This document shows positions 14,611 to 19,199 of a stretch of DNA of 19,199 bases, one piece after another. Source of the DNA: Hydrocurvibacter sp036169815 (GTDB lineage: Bacteria > Campylobacterota > Campylobacteria > Campylobacterales > Sulfurimonadaceae). The number at the start of each line of letters is the position of its first letter. Position 1 is the stretch's first letter. The position numbers and the translations under genes are program-made. Under the pieces are notes generated by a model. That model did not search any database and had not been told where the DNA came from. It saw only the letters and a list, made by a program, of their open reading frames with translations. The stretch lies in contig JAVHOA010000031.1 in assembly GCA_036169815.1 (NCBI GenBank), positions 1 through 19,199 of the forward strand. Reading direction: 5' to 3'.

Positions 14611-14829
14611 TTATTTCATAACGCGATGCGTAGCGCTAGCTGAATCAATTGTTTTAATTGACTGTTCATCTTGAACTTCGTAAAATTTAGCTTGGTTAGC
14701 GTTTTGAACACCTAAACCCCAAACTGTAAGACCAGCCAAGATAGATAGTAACAAAACAGTAGCTATAAGCATACCAGTAATTCCATCAAGTGCAAATACA
14801 CTAGAACCTTTGAAATTATTCTCTACCAT
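14611..14829 (-). CDS. DUF4006-like small membrane protein
   Basis: A 72-residue protein directly after ccoP (gap of 2 bases, ribosome site AAGGAG inside the last ccoP codons). It begins MVENNFKGSSVFALDGITGM, has one membrane span (MLIATVLLLSILAGLTVWGLG) and a soluble tail. Size, the FALDGITG segment before the span and the place beside ccoP fit the DUF4006 family known from Campylobacterota. Function is not established; the context suggests an accessory subunit or assembly factor of the cbb3 oxidase. Confidence 0.8.
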   Translation of the reverse strand: MVENNFKGSSVFALDGITGMLIATVLLLSILAGLTVWGLGVQNANQAKFYEVQDEQSIKTIDSASATHRVMK

Positions 14830-14831
14830 AA

Positions 14832-15743
14832 CTATTCTCCTTTACTTATATCAGTGATGTAAGTTGAAACAGCTTTTATTTGTGTAGCATTTAAGTTAGT
14901 AAATGCTGGCATTGCGCCAATAGCACCTTTTTTACCATCATGAAGCACAGTTGTAACCATTGCAGCATCCCAAGCATTGATTTTTGGAGCAACGCTTGGC
15001 ATTCCCTCACCATTTTCACCGTGACACGTATTACATGTACCAGCTGTAAATGCTGCTTTTCCAGCCGCATCGTCTGCTTTGAAGCCGTTTGCTACATATT
15101 TTGCAACTGCATCAATTTGCGCAGCATCTTGCAATAACATTGGCGGCATTCCACCTGGGAAATCAGTTTTAAAGTTATTAGCACCATTATTTACAGCGTG
15201 TTTTACCGACTCTTCTGAAATACGTTTGTGTAAATTTGCTGCTTTGCCATTCATACCATCAGCATCAAGCCCATGACATTGAACACAGTTCACTAAAAAT
15301 ACAGATTCACCCATATTGTGAAGCTCTTCTGCTGAAAGGTTTGTATATTTCTCTTCAAACTTAGCATTTGCTTTTGCTGAATCTTCATTATACTCACCGA
15401 TTTGAGAGTAAGCATTCACTGGATACCCAATAATAAAATACCAACCTGCCCAAACAATTGAACCTAGAAATATAATTGCCCATCCCATTGGAACTGGGTT
15501 TTTATACTCACCGATACTATCCCATTTTTCTTCTGAAAGCTCACCACTTGCGGTGTCAGATTGCATTTGACGTACATATTTTGTAACAGTAAAAACAGTT
15601 GCTATTACGAGTACAACAGCACCAGCGATAGCAAGCATGTTGACAATGTCACCATTCAAACCACCTTTGATATCCATCGCAAGATATGTAAAACCTAGCA
15701 TCGCTGCAACAAATAGTGCGCCTGCTACATAAAGCTTATTCAT
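14832..15743 (-). CDS. ccoP: cbb3-type cytochrome c oxidase, diheme subunit III
   Basis: A 303-residue membrane-anchored diheme cytochrome c that passes electrons toward CcoO. The N-terminal half has membrane spans at about 5-23, 35-53 and 86-106, one more than the common single anchor. Two heme-c sites follow: C153-x2-C156-H157 (CVQCH) and C237-x2-C240-H241 (CNTCH), with likely axial methionines in GGMPPM and GAMPAF. The ATG at 15743 has a strong AGGAGAGG ribosome site and lies 11 bases after ccoQ. The second heme site coding sequence includes TACATGTA (15032-15039). Confidence 0.96.
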   Translation of the reverse strand: MNKLYVAGALFVAAMLGFTYLAMDIKGGLNGDIVNMLAIAGAVVLVIATVFTVTKYVRQMQSDTASGELSEEKWDSIGEYKNPVPMGWAIIFLGSIVWAGWYFIIGYPVNAYSQIGEYNEDSAKANAKFEEKYTNLSAEELHNMGESVFLVNCVQCHGLDADGMNGKAANLHKRISEESVKHAVNNGANNFKTDFPGGMPPMLLQDAAQIDAVAKYVANGFKADDAAGKAAFTAGTCNTCHGENGEGMPSVAPKINAWDAAMVTTVLHDGKKGAIGAMPAFTNLNATQIKAVSTYITDISKGE

Positions 15744-15754
15744 ATATGCCTCTC

Positions 15755-15958
15755 CTACTTAATTTTTTCATCTTTTGAGATTGCTTCAATTGGAGTATCC
15801 GTAATCTCATCATTTAAGGCGATATTCCCATACTTCTCGAAATCTTTTATACCTTTTCTCTCACTGCTATAAAGATGATAAATATAACTATAAAGTATCA
15901 CAACCATAAATACAACTAGCGCAAAATAAGCATACCCTTGAAATTGGTAAATATCCAC
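15755..15958 (-). CDS. ccoQ: cbb3-type cytochrome c oxidase, small subunit CcoQ
   Basis: A 67-residue protein with one membrane span (YAYFALVVFMVVILYSYIYHLY) and a charged cytoplasmic tail (SSERKGIKDFEKYG), the usual CcoQ plan; CcoQ stabilises the oxidase complex. It starts with GTG at 15958, preceded by AGGGG at about 7 bases, and no ATG gives a plausible alternative. The tail is somewhat longer than in many short CcoQ proteins. Position between ccoO and ccoP confirms the assignment. Confidence 0.9.
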   Translation of the reverse strand: MDIYQFQGYAYFALVVFMVVILYSYIYHLYSSERKGIKDFEKYGNIALNDEITDTPIEAISKDEKIK

Positions 15959-15967
15959 CAGAAACCC

Positions 15968-16660
15968 CTATTTTAAACTATTCATATACGCGATTAAAGC
16001 TACAATTTCAGGAATTTTTCCTGCTGCAACCATATCTTGTACATCTTTGTCTTTCATATCAGCTGTAATTTTTGCAGCCTCTTCCAATGCCATTTTATTT
16101 GCTTCAGCCACTGAACTTGCCATTGGCACAGTTATAGTTGAACCATCTTTTGCTGGTACTGGTTTGTTATAAGGAACACTGAAAAACTGAGCGTTTGTCA
16201 ATTGACTCGCATATGCTGTTTCAACATCTGCTACATTTGTAAACATCCAGTTATAAGCTGGCATAATAGAACCTGGCACAACTGCTGCTGGGTCTTTCAT
16301 ATGATTTTCATGCCAATCAGTCGTACGATATGCACCAACACGGTGAAGATCTGGACCTGTACGTTTTGAACCCCAAAGAAATGGACGATCATACGCATAC
16401 TCTCCGCTTAAAGAGTAATGACCATAACGGTCAGTTTCAGCTTTAAATGGACGAATAAGTTGTGAGTGACAAGCATTACAACTATTTTTTATATAAACGT
16501 CACGTCCTGCCATCTCTAATACAGTGTACGGTTTTGTACCAACTGTTGGTTGAGACGCCTGAGCAAAGTTTGGTAGTATTTCAACCAAACCTGCAAACGC
16601 AATTACCAAAAACACACCTACCGCAAAAAAGAACGGATGTTTTTCTAACCAATGAAACAT
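15968..16660 (-). CDS. ccoO: cbb3-type cytochrome c oxidase, monoheme subunit II
   Basis: A 230-residue monoheme cytochrome c. One N-terminal span (FFFAVGVFLVIAFAGLVEIL) anchors it. The heme-c site is C61-x2-C64-H65 in NSCNACHSQLIRP, and the axial methionine is probably M133 in GSIMPAYNW. The segments GEYAYDRPFLWGSKRTGPDL and RVGAYRTTDWHENH are characteristic of CcoO. It receives electrons from CcoP and passes them to CcoN. ATG at 16660 has a GAGGGGG ribosome site and lies 18 bases from ccoN. Confidence 0.97.
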   Translation of the reverse strand: MFHWLEKHPFFFAVGVFLVIAFAGLVEILPNFAQASQPTVGTKPYTVLEMAGRDVYIKNSCNACHSQLIRPFKAETDRYGHYSLSGEYAYDRPFLWGSKRTGPDLHRVGAYRTTDWHENHMKDPAAVVPGSIMPAYNWMFTNVADVETAYASQLTNAQFFSVPYNKPVPAKDGSTITVPMASSVAEANKMALEEAAKITADMKDKDVQDMVAAGKIPEIVALIAYMNSLK

Positions 16661-16678
16661 ATTATTTTCCCCCTCTTT

Positions 16679-18178
16679 CTATGCTGCCATAGGAGAAGCG
16701 TTTTGTAACTCGCTCTCTTCAACACGACGACCAGATGTCATAGTTTTGTAGATGTTATAAGCAAACATCAAGAAACCTATTAAGTATAACGCACCACCGA
16801 CAGCACGAATTGTATAGTAAGGATGGAGCGCGGTTACTGTATCGATAAATGAGTAAGCTAAGTTACCATATTCATCGTGAGCACGCCACATCATACCTTG
16901 TGTAATACCTGCAATCCACATAGAAGTAAAGTATAAAACGATACCCAATGTTTGAATCCAGAATTGAGTAGCCATTAATGATTTTGAATATAGCTCACGT
17001 TTAAATACGCGCGGAGCCATATGGAAAAGTGCTGCCATAATCATAAATCCAACCCATCCAAGTACACCATCATGCACGTGACCAACAATCCAGTCGGTAA
17101 AGTGCGCAATTGCATTTACAGATTTAATCGCTTGAATCGGACCTTCAAGAGTAGAGAACATATAGAATGTTGAGCCTAAAACCATGAATTTAATTAATGG
17201 AGATGACGCAACTTGTTGCCATTCACCCTTCATTGTAAGAAGCATGTTAATCGCAGAACCCCAAGATGGAAGAATCAATACTACTGAGAAAACAGATCCC
17301 ATAGTTTGCATCCAGTCAGGAACTGTAGAGAATAGAAGGTGGTGTCCACCTGCCCATAAATAAACAAACATCAATCCCCAAAAAGATAGTAAAGAAAGTT
17401 TATATGAATAAACAGCTTGACCAGACTCTTTTGGTAGGAAATAATAAATCATAGCAACGATAGGCACTGTAAAACCAAATGCAACCGCATTGTGTCCGTA
17501 CCACCATTGTACTAGAGCATCATTTGTACCTGAGTACATTGAAATAGAGTGATACCATGCACCAATCCCTGTTTCACCAGCTGGTGATGTCGCAAGCATT
17601 GTAGGAATTTCCATATTATTGAAAAGGTAAAGCATAGCTATTCCAAGGAAAGTAGCAATATAGTACCAGATAGAAATATACAATGATCTCTCACGGCGAA
17701 TTCCGATAAGACCAAATAAGCCAAGTCCCCAAATGACCCAAACAAGAACGATACCAAGATCTATTGGCCATTCAAACTCTGCGTACTCTTTAGATGTTGT
17801 AATTCCTAATAATAATGAACCAACAACAGCTACAACAACCAACAAATATAAAAAGAAATGGAGTTTTCCAAGGAACATTAAGACCTTAGATTCTGCCATT
17901 GAGACTTTCAATACACGTTGACCAACGTAATACCAAGTAGCAAAAATACCACTTACTGTAAAACCAAAAATAACTGCATCTGTGTGCAGTGGACGTAAAC
18001 GACTAAAGTTTGTAAATTCGTTCAGACCTAAGCTACCTAGTATAGTATTAACACCAGGAAACGCAAGCTCTGTAGCCAAAATTACTCCGAGAAGCATACC
18101 CACAGCTCCCAATAGAACTGTTGTTAGCATGAACATCTTAGCAACTGTGTAGTCATACTCTAATGGACGATTTTCCAT
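16679..18178 (-). CDS. ccoN: cbb3-type cytochrome c oxidase, catalytic subunit I
   Basis: A 499-residue polytopic heme-copper oxidase of type C, which reduces oxygen at high affinity and pumps protons in microaerobic respiration. Candidate metal ligands are visible: H65 (RPLHTDAV) and H369 for the low-spin heme, H367 for heme b3 (GHVHDGVLGW), and H229 (WYGHNAVAFG), H279 and H280 (GGHHLL) for CuB. The tyrosine cross-linked to a CuB histidine in C-type oxidases should be Y257 or Y259 (AVYSYKLS). About a dozen membrane spans are seen. A perfect AAGGAGG ribosome site precedes ATG 18178. It begins the ccoNOQP operon, which continues without real gaps into DUF4006, the 29-residue peptide, TPM-like, fixH and addBA. 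Confidence 0.98.
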   Translation of the reverse strand: MENRPLEYDYTVAKMFMLTTVLLGAVGMLLGVILATELAFPGVNTILGSLGLNEFTNFSRLRPLHTDAVIFGFTVSGIFATWYYVGQRVLKVSMAESKVLMFLGKLHFFLYLLVVVAVVGSLLLGITTSKEYAEFEWPIDLGIVLVWVIWGLGLFGLIGIRRERSLYISIWYYIATFLGIAMLYLFNNMEIPTMLATSPAGETGIGAWYHSISMYSGTNDALVQWWYGHNAVAFGFTVPIVAMIYYFLPKESGQAVYSYKLSLLSFWGLMFVYLWAGGHHLLFSTVPDWMQTMGSVFSVVLILPSWGSAINMLLTMKGEWQQVASSPLIKFMVLGSTFYMFSTLEGPIQAIKSVNAIAHFTDWIVGHVHDGVLGWVGFMIMAALFHMAPRVFKRELYSKSLMATQFWIQTLGIVLYFTSMWIAGITQGMMWRAHDEYGNLAYSFIDTVTALHPYYTIRAVGGALYLIGFLMFAYNIYKTMTSGRRVEESELQNASPMAA

Positions 18179-18207
18179 ATAGCCTCCTTAAAGATTCAAA
18201 GCGTAAC

Positions 18208-18236
18208 AGTCTATACATAATATATAGACTATAGAC
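18208..18236. promoter_or_regulatory. Operator-like GTCTATA repeats upstream of ccoN
   Basis: AGTCTATA (18208-18215) and TATAGACT (18223-18230) form a perfect inverted repeat with 7 bases between. A further TATAGAC (18230-18236) directly follows, so there are three copies of the same 7-base half-site. The set lies 30-58 bases before the ccoN ATG, at or just after the predicted transcription start. It could bind a dimeric regulator or form a leader hairpin. Confidence 0.55.
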
Positions 18237-18242
18237 ATTGTC

Positions 18243-18271
18243 ATCATAGCAGAAGAAATATAAAAATTTAA
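18243..18271 (-). promoter_or_regulatory. Candidate extended -10 promoter of the cco operon
   Basis: Minus strand TGC directly before TATGAT (18243-18248), with TTAAAT 17 bases upstream (18266-18271). Transcription would begin near 18236, at the edge of the GTCTATA repeats. TATTAT inside the repeats, with GATGAC at 17 bases, is an alternative. Confidence 0.45.
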
Positions 18272-18361
18272 TTATTTATCTGTAACAACTTTATAGAATT
18301 AAAAATTAAGCTTAGATTTATTTTATTGTAGAATTTTGTAACATTTCAGGCTAAAAAAAGC

Positions 18362-19165
18362 TTATTTTGTACTGCCACATTTTCCCATACCACATTTTCC
18401 AGCTTCGCATTTCATAGCTGGACCACATTTCATTGGTGCAGTTTGAGTCTCTTGAGCCTTTTGGACTTCTTGACGCGTATTGTTCCAAAAATCAAATTGT
18501 AAATATGCCTTATAAAGCGTCCACAGCCCAAAGATTATGACAGTTAATGCAGCAAGCTGAATCATCAATGCTCTAAATTTTTGTCCAGAAAAGAGACTTA
18601 CTACAAAACCAAAAGTAAAGAGTGTTGGAATTGTGAACAATCCAAAAATAAACATAACTAGCGCTCCATAAAAAGCTGAAGAAGTCGTCGTTGCCGTTAC
18701 GAGCATTGTGTAAACTAAGCCACAAGGAAATAATCCATTGAGCATTCCTAGAATAAAAAAACTACTTTTATTCCCTGAATTCATTTGGTATAAAAACATC
18801 TTTTTAAACCAACTATAGTTACTTATTGGAATCTCAATAGAGTTTAAAAATTTCAGTTTTCCAGCAAACGAGAGGCCCATTACAACCATTAAAACACCCG
18901 CTAGAGTAAACATAATTGATCTTACAAGCGGATTTACTTCCCACAAAGAGCCAAAATATCCAAAAATTGCACCAAGGAGGGTATAACTTACAACACGCCC
19001 AAAGTTATAAGAGAGATGATAAAAAGTCTGTGCGAACTTTGAGTCAGAAGGTTTTACTTTCGCCATAGTATAAGTCATAATAAACCCACCGCACATACCA
19101 ATACAATGGCCAATCGAGCCTAAAAGTGCAAAACTAATAATCGCTGTTAATTCAATACTATTCAT
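18362..19165 (-). CDS. TauE/SafE- or DsbD-like membrane protein with Cys/Met-rich C-terminal tail
   Basis: A 267-residue integral membrane protein with about six spans. The first span contains HCIGMCGGF (C21, C25), and a later one contains LFPCGLVYT, the pair of motifs seen in the UreH/DsbD-like transmembrane domain often annotated as a sulfite exporter TauE/SafE family. Proteins of this type near cco genes are thought to serve copper or thiol handling in oxidase maturation. The last 23 residues hold four cysteines (247, 253, 258, 263) and three methionines (245, 251, 260) in MKC and GKCG units, a likely soft-metal (Cu+) site. It lies 183 bases upstream of ccoN with its own promoter-like box. 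Substrate is inferred. Confidence 0.82.
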   Translation of the reverse strand: MNSIELTAIISFALLGSIGHCIGMCGGFIMTYTMAKVKPSDSKFAQTFYHLSYNFGRVVSYTLLGAIFGYFGSLWEVNPLVRSIMFTLAGVLMVVMGLSFAGKLKFLNSIEIPISNYSWFKKMFLYQMNSGNKSSFFILGMLNGLFPCGLVYTMLVTATTTSSAFYGALVMFIFGLFTIPTLFTFGFVVSLFSGQKFRALMIQLAALTVIIFGLWTLYKAYLQFDFWNNTRQEVQKAQETQTAPMKCGPAMKCEAGKCGMGKCGSTK

Positions 19166-19184
19166 AGCAAACTCTTTTTTGATA

Positions 19185-19190
19185 ATTATA
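19185..19190 (-). promoter_or_regulatory. Candidate -10 box of the TauE-like gene
   Basis: TATAAT on the minus strand about 20 bases before the ATG, with AAAGAG as a ribosome site between. The -35 region falls outside the window, and the surroundings are very AT-rich. Confidence 0.35.
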
Positions 19191-19199
19191 ATAAGAAAG

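Noticed and set aside
19177..19193. Fur-box-like AT-rich sequence (TGATAATTATAATAAG) before the TauE-like gene
   Set aside because: The match is short, overlaps the likely -10 box, and is expected by chance in such AT-rich DNA.

Overview
The window is AT-rich, and every gene I can support lies on the minus strand. The gene content points to a Campylobacterota (Epsilonproteobacteria) chromosome of the Sulfurospirillum/Sulfurimonas type. The main clues are a four-subunit pyruvate:ferredoxin oxidoreductase in the order gamma-delta-alpha-beta, a ccoNOQP cbb3 oxidase operon followed by a DUF4006-type small membrane protein and a FixH-like protein, and an AddAB recombination nuclease pair of the Helicobacter/Campylobacter kind. 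Genus assignment is inference.

Layout, read along the transcribed (minus) strand from right to left. (1) 19165-18362: a TauE/SafE/DsbD-like membrane protein with a Cys/Met-rich tail, probably for copper handling in oxidase maturation. (2) 18178-14611: ccoN, ccoO, ccoQ, ccoP and a DUF4006-like gene, preceded by a promoter region with three GTCTATA half-sites. (3) 14600-13304: a 29-residue single-span peptide gene, a secreted/anchored protein that resembles the TPM fold, and a FixH-like protein. (4) 13304-8185: addB and addA, joined to fixH and to each other by one-base stop/start overlaps, so respiration and recombination genes appear to share a transcript. (5) 8095-7268: rplM-rpsI with their own promoter and a clear intrinsic terminator. 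(6) 7106-4365: a periplasmic peptide-type binding protein, a SAM methyltransferase and a HAD phosphatase, all overlapping. (7) 4235-1065: porC-porD-porA-porB, which interconvert pyruvate and acetyl-CoA + CO2 using ferredoxin/flavodoxin. (8) 1064-755: a non-coding stretch with unusual GC-rich hairpins bounded by an imperfect inverted repeat. (9) 754-1: a small NifX-like protein and the start of a degenerate methyltransferase-fold protein that runs off the window.

The strongest unexplained signal is a palindromic decamer, TTACATGTAA. It occurs seven times, always inside genes and in two different reading frames, so the constraint looks to be on the DNA and not on the protein. Other points of note are the unlisted 29-residue peptide gene in the oxidase operon, a four-unit 15-bp tandem repeat in the addA linker, the operator-like repeats before ccoN, and the possible mobile-element scar downstream of por. 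Several genes have annotation-relevant start choices (GTG for ccoQ, TTG for the TPM-like gene, downstream ATG starts for rplM, addA, addB and the HAD phosphatase). No tRNA, rRNA, CRISPR array or intact insertion sequence was seen.
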